The notes: generated from the letters alone by a model not told the origin. DNA of 64,000 nucleotides from Myotis daubentonii (GCF_963259705.1 NC_081847.1:74219469-74283468), one strand, 5' to 3'; numbered from the stretch's first letter, positions 19,990-32,389 are shown. Made by a program: numbers and translations.

Positions 19990-20650
19990 CAAACTTATTT
20001 TTTTTTTTAGTTTGTCAAACTTTTAATATTAAAGTATATTCAAAAAAGTGTACAACTCATACGTACACTTTTCCCCCAGTTTATGTACTGAACACACCCA
20101 TGAAATTGATTCTTAGATTGGGAAATAGAGCATCCCCAGCATTCCAGAAGCCCTCTCGTCACCCTCTTCCTGGCCTGCACTGCTTCCCACCAAAGGTAAT
20201 CATTCTCTAATAGTCAATTTTAGTTTGCCTGCTTTTGCACTTCATATATGCAGACTCATTTGGCATGTAACATTTGGAGTTTGTCTTCTTTAATTAAATA
20301 TTATGTTACAGTATTTATACATGTTGTGCATACCCATAGAGCATAAATACAGCAATAGATTGTAAGGTAAATAACCTATTGTATGATGATACACCAAATT
20401 ATTTATCTACTATGTGCTGTGCTTTTGGGGGGTTCTAGTTTGGGGTTATTATGAATACCAGTGCTATAAACATATGTGCACAGAACTGTTGGGAGTGGAT
20501 CTGGGGATGGACTTACTGGGTCCTACGGCCTGCGGATGCTCAGCTTAATGGATATTACCAAAAAGTTTGCCACATGGTTCTACTCATTGATACTTTTAGT
20601 AATTGTAGTGTATGAAAGTTTTGGTTATTCCAATCCTTGCAAACACTTAT
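19990..20650 (-). mobile_element. Old L1 (L1M-type), 3' ORF2 and 3'UTR remnant
   Basis: The plus strand shows the reversed L1 3' region: AAAGTGTACAACTC, CAGACTCATTTGGC, ACACCAAATTATTTATCTAC, GGGTTATTATGAATACCAGTGCTATAAACAT, then GGACTTACTGGGTC and CAAAAAGTTTGCCACATGGTT. Heavily mutated, no open frame. Confidence 0.7.
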
Positions 20651-20959
20651 TTTTAAAAATCCTTTTCATTTTATTGCAGTAGCTTTTTAGCTGCTCTTTC
20701 CACCCACAATTTTACATCCTATTACACACCATACCTTCTCCTCACAGTATCCAGAGGGGTTTGATGAAGTCAATACCTGGTATAAACTCTTTAGCAGCTC
20801 TCTGAAACAAAGCAGAGTTGCAAACTGAAAGCCCTTAGGGATATGTGGGAAGGGGTTCAGTGTAAGGCAATAAGGCCTGGTGGGCTCTGTGGCTAAATAG
20901 GTAACGCATGCCCCATATTCAACAGAAACTCTAAAGACACTGACCTCATTAGATCAGGC

Positions 20960-21722
20960 CTGCCTGGTGGCCACATGTTTCAAACCCCTAATTTCTAGGA
21001 AGACATCCAAATCCTTCATCTGGTTTCAAAGTCCCTTCTGGTCCTTGCCTTTTTTCCTATTCAACTTTTGCAGCCGTTCTTTCTTATATTCCCTTTACTG
21101 TTGCCAGAGTCAGCTGTCCAACCTCTCCTGAAAAGGTCATGTGTGCTCATGCCCTTGAACCATCTCTTTTCTGGGCCTAGGATACCGTTTTTCCTCTTCA
21201 CCTGCCACTACATTCATAGCCCTGATCAAATGACCTAGCAGAACTGTCCTAAACCTGGTAGGAAGAACTAATCCCATCTAACTTTATTTCCCATCGAACC
21301 TTATCCTTGATTTTATTGCCTACTTGTTACTTTGTGAACTTGCCTGTCTTCCAAGTTAGAACTTGAGCACTGGGATGTAAGTGACCAGGATGGAGTTTAA
21401 GTTGTAATTATATCTCATAGGCCTGGCACAAGGTCTAGGACAGTGATGGTGAACCTTTTGAGCTCGGTGTGTCAGCATTTTGAAAAACCCTAACTTAACT
21501 CTGGTGCCGTGTCACATATAGAAATGTTTTGATATTTGCAACCATAGTAAAACAAAGACTTATATTTTTTATATTTATTTTATATATTTAAGTGCCATTT
21601 AACAAAGAAAAATCAAGCAAAAAAATGAGTTTGCGTGTCACCTCTGACACGCATGTCATAGGTTCGCCATCACTGGTCTAGGATCTAGTAGGTGCTCAAT
21701 TAATTTTTGTTGAATGAATGAG
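20960..21722 (+). mobile_element. L2 LINE, 3' end, split by a hAT element
   Basis: L2 order is kept across the insertion: CAAAGTCCCTTCTGGTCCTTGCC, TCATAGCCCTGATCA, TTGCCTACTTGTTACTTTGTGAACTTGCC and GGCCTGGCACAAGGTCTAGGA on the left; TCTAGTAGGTGCTCAATTAATTTTTGTTGAATGAATGAGTG on the right. Confidence 0.8.
21441..21675 (+). mobile_element. Non-autonomous hAT (235 bp), copy A
   Basis: Terminal inverted repeats CAGTGATGGTGAACC / GGTTCGCCATCACTG, flanked by a perfect 8-bp target duplication GTCTAGGA (21433-21440 and 21676-21683). An 8-bp duplication is the hAT hallmark. No transposase coding. Copy B lies at 31169. Confidence 0.95.
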
Positions 21723-21904
21723 TGAGAGGTGTGGGAATATAACCCCAGACTTCAGAGAGATGAGAGTTATGCTGGAAAAACGCCATTCATCGTGTCCAAT
21801 GATATCAAAAGTACCAAAAACATACATTACAAAATGCTGCTTGGTAGAACTGAGAGAGCAAGCATTGAAGACATGATAGAATTAATAAGAGACTGTAGGA
21901 AAGA

Positions 21905-22135
21905 ATGCTTAAGTAGTAAACTAGTTTTTGGCTTTCTGATAGTGCTTGCATGTATTATGTAATTTAATTCTCATGATAATTCTATAAGAAATTATTTCCA
22001 TGTTACAGATGGTGAAATTGAATGCTCAGAGGGTAAGTAAACTTTCTCAAGGATGCACAGCTGTGGAAACAAGATTTGAATCCAAAATGTCTGGTTTGTT
22101 TCAGACATTTCAGAGTCTAAAGCATTTTGCACATT
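21905..22135 (-). mobile_element. MIR SINE (ancient)
   Basis: Reverse MIR: TAATTTAATTCTCATGATAATTC, CCATGTTACAGATGGTGAAATTG, CTCAAGGATGCACAGC, AAGATTTGAATCCAAAATGTC. Confidence 0.75.
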
Positions 22136-23334
22136 GCCTTGAAATTAGTTGCATTTCTCCCAATAACTGACCCAGTAACATAGATAAAGCAAGCACTGCC
22201 CCAAATTTCTGGGTGAGAAAGTCAATGTTCATGGACCTATGTAATTATCCTTGAGCATACCGCAGTTTAGAGAAGGAGCTGGTACTCTGCAAATCCAGCT
22301 TCCACTATTACAGATGTAAATGGACATTCAGGACAGAGGAATGGCAGCTTCATAAATGAATGTTACAGCTCTTTCATTGTCCACAGCAGAGTCAGGAGAC
22401 TGGCCATTCTCAGTGCTGAGGCCGGAGTACAAACAAATTTGGAGTCAGGATAGGCCTGGAACTGGGCCCTCTTGAGCTGCATCTCCCCTGCTGAGATCCT
22501 CAGCATTTCCCAGGGCCCGACCACTGCAGGCATTGTGCCAAGAAGAGCCAAAGGTTTAGTCTAGAAGAAGCCTTTTGGGAATCCTTCCCCAGGGAAGACA
22601 TTTAAAAACCATTCCAAATCATTTTGCTGGAGGCAACCCTGGGAGAGATGAAGGTTGCAGTATGGTTTCCATCTGCCTTTTTAGAACATACCAAAGTCTC
22701 ACTCACATAACATACACATAATTTGAAAAATTATGACTGACAGCCATTCTCACTTAAAGAAAAGTAAGTTTTGGAGTTAAAGAATTTGTCATTGTGTGAA
22801 ATTGCTTTGAGTAGTAAGGCAGATGTTCCTACAAGAAAATCAGCATGACCACAAGCGAATGCCCAGCTTTGCTGTATTTTTTTTTATCACAAGGATAGTT
22901 TTCTTTGATTATTAAAGAGGTTTAACATTTCCTCTTCTTTGTTTAATGGTCATAGTTTATATTTAGTGAAGAGTTCCTTGGTCTTTTATATATTAGGTTG
23001 TTACATTTTTCTTATTAATTTAGAAGGCTACTTAAATAAATATTCCATTTTGGAATATTATGTACCCAATAAAATTACATTAAATTAATTTTCATGATAT
23101 AAAACACGAGTTATGTTATGATGTTAAGTAAAAAAATAAAGATAAATCATATATAAAATATAATCTTAGTTATGTAAAAAAATCTATAAAAAGATACCAC
23201 CCACTTCCAAATAAATAGAAGTTTTGGAAGGGCGTTGATATTTGAAGAGGTCAATAAAAATTTTTGCAGGGCATTGGGCTTATTGGTGATGTTAATTTAT
23301 TTTCTTACATTTTGTTGTATGTGTTAGTTATCAA
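22136..23334. other. Unique, partly AT-rich non-coding DNA
   Basis: No exon recognised. 22900-23330 is AT-rich and may hide an old LINE, but no diagnostic segment is visible. Confidence 0.4.
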
Positions 23335-23890
23335 TTTGTGTCTCTCAGCTATCCATCCATTCCTAGTCGCCATGCTTATGGCAGTGGAATACTGTTGCTT
23401 TGCCAACCAACACAATGGTAAGATATGTCAGTAGAGGGCGCTGGAGAGACACTAAACCAGACAGGGAACCAGGTTCTGGAATTGAGTCTTGCTCCTACTA
23501 GGTGGCTAGCGGGACACCCAGTGATGCTCATCTCCAGGGCGTTTCACCACACTACCCCCAGAGGCATGATGTTTTACCCCTGCACCCAGAGGTCCACACC
23601 TCAAGGAACTTCACCATCCAGGGGACCAAAGCAGCACCATGCGAACCAGATCCGATCTGGATCTTTGCTCGGGCAAGTGCAAGGGTCTCCCAGAGCTGCC
23701 CCTTCCTGGGACTCTCTGCCTCACCCTGGAGCTGGGGGCTGCTTCCTATTCTGCCATCACTGCGTTCTTTGAAATTATTTTTACCCTTTACAGGTAATTC
23801 CACATCAAACTTAGTAATTATTTATATTAAACCTTTCCTGTTTAAATTACTATGTGTTTTTTGTCTCCTCTTTGGACACTGACTGACTGG
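23335..23890 (+). mobile_element. LTR-like element (class III/MaLR-like), probable solo LTR
   Basis: A GC-moderate block ends with an AT-rich TTATATTAAACCTTTCCTG, then TACTATGTGTTTTTTGTCTCC, the polyadenylation-and-tail layout of ERVL-type LTRs. It carries TCAGTAGAGGGCGCT at 23428. Family not named. Frames of up to 126 codons over it are not recognised proteins. Confidence 0.45.
23428..23442 (+). promoter_or_regulatory. CTCF-like motif
   Basis: TCAGTAGAGGGCGCT fits the CTCF core CCASYAGRKGGCRSY at every position except the first. Confidence 0.4.
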
Positions 23891-24579
23891 TACACTGTCT
23901 TTCCCACAATTTGTATAAATCCCATCATAATCAGAAAATAAATTAATGCTTTTTGCCCTTTAATAAGATGACCACACACATATAATGCACACACAGGTTA
24001 TATTATGTGTGTATGAGAGAGATAAAACATTCTTTTTATGGTAATACATAATAAAATGTTAATAAATAAAAAAGTAATCGGTTTTATAAACAGTTCAGTA
24101 CTTTTGACTAATTGTGGTATAGCACTCTATGGCTATAATGATAAGTGATAGTTTTCTTTAAGGGGGACTAATTTGTCAGGTTCTACAATGAGAATTTCAT
24201 TTATTTTGTTAAATTCATAATTTCCTATCAGTTTACATGTCCTGAGGGAATTAATGGGCTGTAGAGGTCATCATACAGAGACCACCAGTAAAAACTCTGG
24301 GGCTTTGAGATGTTTGAGGGAGTAATTTTTCTTCTTTAGTTTTGGCATGACTGCATTAGACCATGATAGAGCCACAGAGTAGATCTGGGGCCATGATGAG
24401 CTATCAAGAAACCCAACTCAGATTCTGATTGATGTTCAACGAAAAGGAGTGTAAATCCAACTCTCTTCTGTTAAAAGAAAATGGACTTGCGAAGGAGCCA
24501 GGAGTGATGGTAAGTCATATAAGGCCTGAGCTTACCCTCAAGGAGAAAGCACTCCTATTGAAGAAAAAGAAGTTACTCT
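23891..24579. other. Unassigned AT-rich non-coding DNA
   Basis: No gene seen. ATG/GTAAGT near 24508 is a donor-like site lacking a persuasive acceptor. Confidence 0.35.
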
Positions 24580-24800
24580 GCGTTCACCATGAGCCAAACA
24601 CCATGGTGCATGCTTTCTACTAGCTTCTCTTTGAACTCTCAACCACTTATGAGAAGTGCGGATTACTGCTCCCTCGTTGCAGAAGAGAAAACACAGTCTC
24701 AGTGGTAAAGAAATTCGTCCAAGGTCACTCAATCGGCACATGGCAGAGGTGGGGTATAAACTTAAGTCTATTGACTCCACATCTCTTATTGTTTCCCTTA
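24580..24800 (-). mobile_element. MIR SINE (ancient)
   Basis: Reverse MIR: CCATGAGCCAAACACCATGG, GCAGAAGAGAAAACACAGTCTCAG, CCAAGGTCACTCAATCGGCACATGGCAGAGG, AAACTTAAGTCTATTGACTCC. Confidence 0.75.
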
Positions 24801-25265
24801 CCCCATCATGTTTCGTAAACATATAATGACCAAGGTAACCGCCTGTTTAAGTTTCTGATGAAGGGCTTAGGGAGAAAGCAGAGGGACCCGAGGTGAGCTG
24901 GGAGGGGCTCACGGCAGAGGCGAGTGATTGCTCTCCTCTGCCTTCCTGGGGCATTAATTTGACAACTCGTCATGTGCTGTGTTGTGATGCTGCTTGTATT
25001 GGTACCTTGGGCAGTCATTTCTATCTTATAGTGTGAATACTGTTCATGTCTTATCTCCTCTCCCCAGTGAGATTGTCAGCACCCAAGGACTTGAGCCAAG
25101 TCTTTGGAACCCAAGTCCAATGCTCCCGCGCTGAGGGCCAGAGTCAGAAGTGCCTGGGTTCCTAGGAAATATCGGGGGTCGTCTTCTGGCTCTGGGACAC
25201 TGGTATGATGAATACCATTTTGCATCTGTTCTGAAATTCCCTTTTATTTGGAGAAGATTGGCTTC
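24801..25265. other. Unique non-coding DNA
   Basis: No gene or recognised repeat. Confidence 0.4.
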
Positions 25266-25385
25266 AGCCTTCACTGTGCTGCTGATTTACTATGTGATCC
25301 TGGGCAAACCACTTCTCTTGTAGAGGCTTCAGTTTCCGGATTTGTGAGTGATAAATTGGTGTTCATGAGCTATAACTTCTTTTCT
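25266..25385 (+). mobile_element. MIR fragment
   Basis: ACTATGTGATCCTGGGCAAACCACTTCTC and GCTTCAGTTTCCGGATTTGTGAG match the MIR central region. Confidence 0.65.
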
Positions 25386-26039
25386 AGTAGTAGCCTTGCA
25401 TTTTTTGGGGGTAAATTCCTTGATCTAGGGGCATGCAGAATTAGAAGAGTTGGGAGGTGTCCGAACTCCTGCCACGCCACTCCCTCCTGCAGGTCATAAC
25501 AGTTGCACTGTCTACAGAAAAAATTTAAAACAATCATGCAACTAAAAGCCCCTACTTTTTCATGTCTAAATAGTGTTAGTGGTAAAAATTTATCCCAACT
25601 GGGGCACATAGCCCCTTCCCTCTACCTTTCTATAGGTCACTGTCTTATTCACACAGTACACTGCTATGGTAGTGCACACTGTTATGCCCTGTCTTATAAA
25701 TGAATGGGTTGAAAACACAAGGAAAGTGAATGTTAGAGCCTATATCATGCGCACAGAGCCAAGGAGTGGCTTTGGATTCTATTGGATTCCTAATTCTTCA
25801 TCCAGGCTCTATCCTCCAAGTCATATCCTTTCTGAATTGATCATTCCGACTAATGACAATGACCTTGTCAGGACAGAGGAAAATCTCCTGACCTAGAAGA
25901 AAGCATTTCCTGGCTCTTTCAATAGAAACATCTAGTCTGGTTTTATAATTTAAAAAGGGCCCTTGAGCCTAACATCAGTTCAAATTTGCTCAGTTCCATC
26001 AGTTAGAAAGTATCAAATAGTTACCTGGGCTTCAAACAT
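25386..26039. other. Unique non-coding DNA
   Basis: No gene recognised. The stretch 25625-25830 may be a weak reverse MIR. Confidence 0.35.
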
Positions 26040-26200
26040 ATGAGACCCGGGCTCAGATTCCTAGCCTGGCAAATACACATCATATAACCCTGGGCAACTA
26101 CTATAAAATGAGGATAATATGGCTTTGATCAAAATGTTTTTGGAAAGAGCGGATAAATAATTTTCATTAAATCTGTAGTTCGGTGCCTGGCCCATCTGTT
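26040..26200 (+). mobile_element. MIR fragment
   Basis: GAGACCCGGGCTCAGATTCC, TAACCCTGGGCAACTACTATAAAATGAGGATAATATGG and GGTGCCTGGCCC follow MIR order with internal loss. Confidence 0.6.
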
Positions 26201-26860
26201 TCTGATGCCATGGTTAAAGTGAACGGCCAGCTCAGTCCAAGCATTCAAGCATGAGGAGGGTGAAGGATCCCTCTCGCCCCAGGGTTCAGAGAGTGGGAGA
26301 GTTACGGAGGGCCTTGGCCTCAGCCGTCCTGTGCCTCCATAATTCAACCCACGTGGGCAGGCTGGTGTGTGCATGCATGCTGTGCTGAGGCTGCAGAGTG
26401 TGAGAGCTGGGAACACGGCTGCGGAGGCCAGCTACAATTTTAGCTCCAGCTTGGAATTTCCTGGTTTTGGGGGGTCTGGAGTCCGAACCTTCTCTGGTGC
26501 TGGTGCTGCTTTTGCTGCCAGAACCAGGCGGTAGACACAGTTTATTTCCACCCGACCGCCCAGGGTGAGGCTGGGCCCTCCTCCTGGGCCTTCTAGCATT
26601 TGGTGCTGGCCAGGGCCTCCTGAGCAAGTTCCAGCAGCTCCTTCCTGTGCAAACGCATGTGGGCTCACACAGTCGCCTTGCTCAGCCAGGCCTGGGTGGA
26701 GAACTCTTTGTCTCTGCCTGGGGAGGAGGAGGCAGGGTTCATAGCCTTCCTAATAAAAGGTTAATTATCTGCCCCTGGGTCCTGAAATCCAGTTAAACAA
26801 ATTGTGGCTTCCACGTGCCTCGATTTGTACCTCAATGGAAAGGCCTCATGGCTCCTGGGT
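26201..26860. promoter_or_regulatory. GC-richer unique block, candidate regulatory element
   Basis: Repeat-free with CpGs retained (26275-26560) and, at 26760-26790, GGTTAATTATCTGCC (homeodomain plus GATA-like) followed by AGTTAAACAAATTG (forkhead/SOX-like). Minus-strand frames of 95 and 113 codons overlap here in different registers with no domain. Function is inference. Confidence 0.25.
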
Positions 26861-27829
26861 GACTTATGATTCGGGGTTGCAAGAAATAGAATCCATATCA
26901 GGCTAATGGAAGCAAATGAAAAAAAAATTTTTTTGAGGTATGTAGTGAATAGTTCAGAGAAGTGAAGGGAAAGCTGAACTGCCAGGTTTTGAGAAGGACA
27001 TAAGCCAGGAGGGATCTCAGAGGCAGGAACTCATGGAAAGTCTCAAAAAGTGCCTCTAGACTCAGTTCCAATGATTTATAATTTTTATACTTGGCTCACG
27101 ATTCAAATTCCCTCCAAGAGGGCATTCAATAGGCCAGGGTAAAGAAGTGACAGCCCCCTCAACTTATCATGTCCTGAAATATTTGATTGGTTGTTGTTCA
27201 TCTGATGAGCAAACTCTTAGAAATAACTCACAGTATCAAACTCATCAACAATGGACGTACAAACCAGATAACACTGAATCAATTGATAGAGTCACCCCTA
27301 CCTTCCAGGTGAATAGGTTATTTCCATTGATTACCAAGAATCTCTTCCTCCACTTCTTTTTTCTTGCTGCCAAAATACAACAAAAACTGCGTCAGGCATT
27401 AGAAAGTTGTTCAGTGAACTTGCGGATGGGTGAGCTTAAGGGGCACTTTTATCTAGTCTGGGGAATAATTTGGGCCATCTTGCTTCTTTGTCCCATTTTT
27501 TCTAGGCTCCATTCATATTAGTCCTCATTGCTACTTCATGTCTACCCACTTGGCAGACATGATACCAGTTGGGTGTCTGAATTTCTAGTCTGGAGGCCTC
27601 AGCAAGGCTACCCCAATGGGGTTTTCACCCTAAAGGAGTGGTTCTGCCTCTCCCTAATGTCTTCCTGAACACAGTTATTCTTTCCATAGCTAATGTGGTG
27701 CATAGAAACAGCTGTGTGATAGGTTGTTGGAAGCCTTCAAGGAGGGTTGTAGAAATTATTTGTAGCCAATATTTTACTGATAGAGAGTGAAAGACAGTAT
27801 GGCATAGCAAAAAAAAAAAAAAAGTTCAT
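26861..27829. other. Unassigned non-coding DNA, possibly old repeat at its left end
   Basis: 26875-27125 looks like a decayed interspersed repeat (GGTTGCAAGAAATAGAATCC start) but I cannot name it. A 124-codon plus frame at 27147-27521 has no recognisable domain. An A-run of about 15 lies at 27810-27824. Confidence 0.35.
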
Positions 27830-30800
27830 TATTGTTACAATACTTATTTTAGTAAATCACACCCGTATACCATCCTCTGTCAAAAATAAGCACAAAATTG
27901 AAAGATCTATTACCAGACCATGTGTTCTTAAACACATGTCAAGTTCTTACATATAAGTTACAATTAAGGATGAGTGTTCTTCAAACGGCATGAAGATACT
28001 CTTCTGGGCTCAGGTGAGTATTTTGAAATTGTACTTGGTTGTATGAGCCAGTTGGGTCCTCACATACCACAGCCTGCAGGATGGTTCCTATTCGAATCAA
28101 ACTGAGAATGCTTCATGAATTGCCAGACTATTAAAGACACATTGATAATATGTAAAAGAGACGTTTGTACAGGTTGCTAAGTCAAACAGGAAACATAAGG
28201 CCTTAGGCGGTGTCTGGCTCTGTGTGATGCCAGGAGAGTAGATATTTCCAAATATAGACAGATTGTGTGACACTTTAAATCATGTTGAATTAAGTAACAC
28301 CTCCTCTGTGATTCAGAGTTCAGACTTCCAGCAATCCCAGACATCTGGATGAGTACACAGGTAAATAATTTAAGAACTAGATGGACAAATAGATGTCCAC
28401 AAACCAACAGTGGGGATGTTAGTTCTAGTGGGGCAACATATCTACATACAGTGAAGAAATGATCATTGTGTCCAAGGAAGGAACTTCATCTCCCTAGGGA
28501 GTTCTCAAGAGCTTAACTTAAAGAAGACAGTAGTGGCTGCTTCAATTTCTGGACATCCACTGCCCTTAGCTCTGCCCTGTTGGTCTTAATGTTGTTTTGT
28601 TCTGTCATCGGAAGCCCAAGACAAGGGATCACAGTCATAACGTCACCAGGAGGTCTTAGTTGTGCTGTGATATAGGAGGATTGGGTGTAAGTTAAATCCT
28701 ACTCGTATCTCAGAGGACTTCACCATGTTTTAGGATGTCTTACACTGAGAGGACACAAACCAACCTATATTAATCATCTGAGGATGGGTAGTGGCAGGTT
28801 GAATCCTTAATGCTGTGGGGAAATGCACCATCCTAATATTGCACCTATGAAGCCCAGAGCACATCTAACAGTTCAGAGGAATAATTCAAGGACAAAAATT
28901 CAAGTTTCCTCAAGCACAAAGAAAAGTAGCGAATGGTGAAGGTACCCATGAAGGCAAACCTTTTGGGGAAAGGACAATGAGATGGTTCTTTGATGAGACC
29001 TTGGTAATTTTTCTGGCAATAATCTGCTGCTATTAATTGATTAGAAATGTTATTCTTGGCAAAATGGTGACAGTAAGACTAATGCTGCAGTTTTATCCTT
29101 TGAAGTCTCTGTAAATGGTTGGAAAAACAAAACAAAACAAAACAAAACAAAACAAAACAAAACAAAACAAAACAAAGCAAAACAGCTTCTTGGTCCCCAT
29201 GCACAGGCCAGAGGAAGCCCAGTCAGTACCAATATAAGCTTGACGGAAGCACCATTGCTAAAGGGGATAATTGGAATAGTCGCAGAGGTTAAACCAAGAG
29301 TATAATGGAGAAGAAAGTGAGGAACTTAAACTTTAATAGAGTAAGCAAAATTGGGAAAAATGCAAAATTGTTGTTGGAACAAGTGAGGGAGAGTGGAATT
29401 GAAGGAAATAAATCAGAAATATAGCCATGCAGAGAAAATGTGATAAAGGTGTGCTTTGGTGGAGAGCTTAGAATCTGGGGCTTAATTACAACCCTTGTCC
29501 TATCTTTTAGAGGTAGGGAGCCAAGAATTAGGCATAGAGGGATGGGAACCTTAGTTAGGTTTAACTGCTGCTGCAAGGACCAGATGTTGGGTGCATTTTC
29601 ATGCAGTAGAGTGTTGGGTTCTGATGTGTCCAAGTGCTAAGTTATCACTGACGGGTTAAGTTCCTGATTCTTCTGTGTGTGGATGATAGAAGCTACCATA
29701 TTGGCTCTCTTCTTTAACTACAAGTGGCCAGTGAACTACTGAAGGATGACTTCAAGGTACACCCTTGCTTAATACAGAATCTAGGCTGACATAGAAGGAG
29801 CTGCCTGCATTGATACACTAAGTTCGGTTTTGCAATTAGTAATATTAAAGGTTGACTTGCCCCGTTCTAGTTATCATGTATTTACTTATCGATGCAGGAG
29901 CATGCATTATTTCTTTGGTATCCAAAGATAGACTTTTCTGTAGTATCCTGTTGCATTTTTGTACTATTAAGAAATGACCTTTTCATAGCCATGGACTTAG
30001 TAGCATAGATATTTTTCTACTTGGCTCAAGCTCTGGAATTGGTGAATGATGCTCCTCCCTACCCCATTACCTCATGATGGGCAAATGAGACAGGTGAATG
30101 GTAACTATGGACCAGAAAAGGAGATGTTTGACAACTTGAAAGATATGGAACAAAAGAGGCATTTCTGCAAATTAAAGACCACACAAGGGCCAGCAAAGTA
30201 GCTTCTCTGGCCTAAACAATGTATATCTGTTAAGAGACAATCACATGACCATGATTTCACCTTTATGAAAAAGAGAAAGATGATTGGAAAGACATTTCAA
30301 GAGTACTGTTTTTTTTTAGAAAACAAGATTCCAAGGAAGAAAGGCCAAACAAGTTTTATCTCTCAGGGCCAATCTAATGGATTCATCGGAATTATCTGGA
30401 GGGAAGTAAAGAGGTAAATTATGCCACATTTGATTAGCATTGTCTGGAATGAACGTGAAAATAAGAAGTATCTCACTACATGGCCATGGCAACCTTGGGT
30501 TAGTGTGGCCTGAGTCCCATTGAATCTGATAACCACTCTTAAGAGCTTTAACCCTTAGAAAACAAAATTTTTAAAGAAAATAAAGGAAAGGAAATATAGG
30601 ACAAGACAATAACATGTACTGAGGACGTGCCAAGTTTTGGTCATGGTAGAAAATGTATTGAATGGTCTCTTTAATAGGCCATTTTATAAAGGGTGTATCT
30701 CTCTGTTTTAAGAAAAATGAAATCTGTTGGGCAAAAGTGCAAATGAGGATTTGAGGGCTGAGAGAGAAAAGGGAGATGGAATAATAATCTTTTAGAAAAT

Positions 30801-31168
30801 AATGGCTTAGCTATAAGGGTAACTGAGATACAATGTCTTGGCTGTAAGTCCTCCTCTGTCATTTAGAGGAGGTGTAGAATTGGATGAGAGTGATGGGAAC
30901 CTTACTGTATGAGAAACAGATGTAAAAGAAGGGGAGGACATGTATCTTTAGTGCAGTGAGTGCTTATTGCCAGTGTGTTAAAGTGTCCAGTCATCATGGA
31001 TGGGTTAAGGTTCTGCATCGTCTCTGTGTACATTGGGACAGGGGTGGGGAGTCACATTATGCCAATAAAGCATGAAACATGAACTCCAGAAGATATTCTT
31101 TGAGAAAAGATTCAAATAAAAATGCTTGGTAATGTCTATTAAAGCTCTTAGAGTCCTAAGTTCCATAT
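27830..31168. other. Large unassigned block with diverged direct repeats
   Basis: No gene recognised. CAG/GTGAGTA at 28013 is a strong donor-like site but no acceptor pairs with it. Segments at about 29500-29690 and 30855-31040 share ATTTAGAGG..., GAGTGATGGGAACCTTA and GTGTCCA...GGGTTAAG words in the same order, so part of the block may be an old duplicated or LTR-flanked element. Confidence 0.35.
29126..29185. repeat. (AAAAC)n microsatellite
   Basis: About eleven AAAAC units, the last ones interrupted. An apparent minus-strand protein rich in C, F and V is just this repeat. Confidence 0.95.
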
Positions 31169-31403
31169 CAGTGATGGCGAACCTATGACACGCGTGTCAG
31201 AGGTGACACACGAACTCATTTTTTTGGTTGATTTTTCTTTGTTAAATGGCATTTAAATATATAAAATAAATATCAAAAATATAAGTCTTTGTTTTATTAT
31301 GGTTGCAAATATCAAAAAAATTCTATATGTGACACAGCACCAGAGTTAAATTAGGGTTTTTCAAAATGCTGACACGCCGAGCTCAAAAGGTTCGCCATCA
31401 TTG
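31169..31403 (-). mobile_element. Non-autonomous hAT (235 bp), copy B
   Basis: Same family and same length as copy A at 21441, in the opposite orientation. Ends are CAGTGATGGCGAACC and GGTTCGCCATCATTG. Flanks TTCCATAT (31161-31168) and TTCTATAT (31404-31411) are an 8-bp target duplication with one mismatch. Confidence 0.93.
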
Positions 31404-31544
31404 TTCTATATAGTAAAAACCCTTGGTAAACCTTTTTCCATAAATTATTTCACTAAAGAACTCCTTTTGTTCATAGAACCAAGGAATGGGTGTTCTGTAG
31501 AAAATTTCCCCTGGAATTCTGACAAAAGCCAATGCCACCATGAT

Positions 31545-31900
31545 AAGCAGAATGAGATTGTCTTATGCTGTGCTGCCTCAGTCCATTGGAGCTGCTCTGC
31601 TGTTTAACAGCAGAAAGTTGCTTCTCACAGTTATGGAGGCTGTAGGCTAGAGGCTGGGGCTCAGGGTGCCAGAATGGTTGGGCTCTGGATGCAGACTTCT
31701 TGCTGTGTCCTCAGCTGGAGGAAGGGACTAGGGAGCTCTGTGGAGTGTGCTTTATAAGAGCCCTCATGAGGGCTGTACCCTCAGGTTTTAAGCACCTTTC
31801 AAAGGCCCTACCTCCTCATACCATCACATGGGGTGTTAGGATTTTAACCTGAATTTTGAGGCAGACACAAACATTCAGACCAGTGCCTATGCCTGCTTAT
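31545..31900 (-). mobile_element. MaLR-type LTR (MLT1/MST-like)
   Basis: Reversed MaLR landmarks: TTCTCACAGTTATGGAGGCTG, CTTCTTGCTGTGTCCTCA, CAAAGGCCCTACCTCCTCATACCATCACAT, GGTGTTAGGATTTTAACCTGAATTTTGAGGCAGACACAAACATTCAGACC. Ancient, non-coding solo LTR. Confidence 0.75.
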
Positions 31901-32389
31901 TCCATGCCTTTGGAACAGATTCTGGCCTCTTAGACTCTCTGATGCCCAGTGGATAGCAAGGAGTGGTGTCTTTTTGGGTCAACACCTCTGTATTGGGAAT
32001 CGTTTTTTCAATTTTCAAACCAAAGCTGGATGCTTCATCCACACACCCAGAATCCCCTTAAGGTGTTCATCTGCTCTCTGCCTTCCTGTTTTCCCACCTT
32101 GCTTAGCATCAGCACCAGGGAGGGACAGCGTGAGGCACACGGGTCAGGAGGAGGTGGACTCCACCGTTGCTGACTGATCCCGGAGGCTAAGGAGTGCCCA
32201 CCGGCATTTTATCTCAGAGCCATTTCTGTGGGTTAATGAGGACGCAAGCCCCAGCCTCAGCTATGCTATGTAAAAGAACTACTTATTGCCTGTTCCATCT
32301 CACTGACTTTTATGGTGATACTTAAACCAAAATGGTGAACTATTACACTTCATAGCCTGCAAATAAAAGCAGGATGTTAAAAAGTGGGA
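31901..32389. other. Unique non-coding DNA
   Basis: No gene recognised. Two short plus frames overlap at 31949-32177 without domains. Confidence 0.4.

Noticed and set aside
27810..27824. Processed pseudogene tail (A-run)
   Set aside because: No cDNA-like body or target duplication could be recognised upstream.
28000..28020. CAG/GTGAGTA splice donor
   Set aside because: No acceptor with a pyrimidine tract lies upstream at exon distance and the block is unassigned repeat-like DNA.
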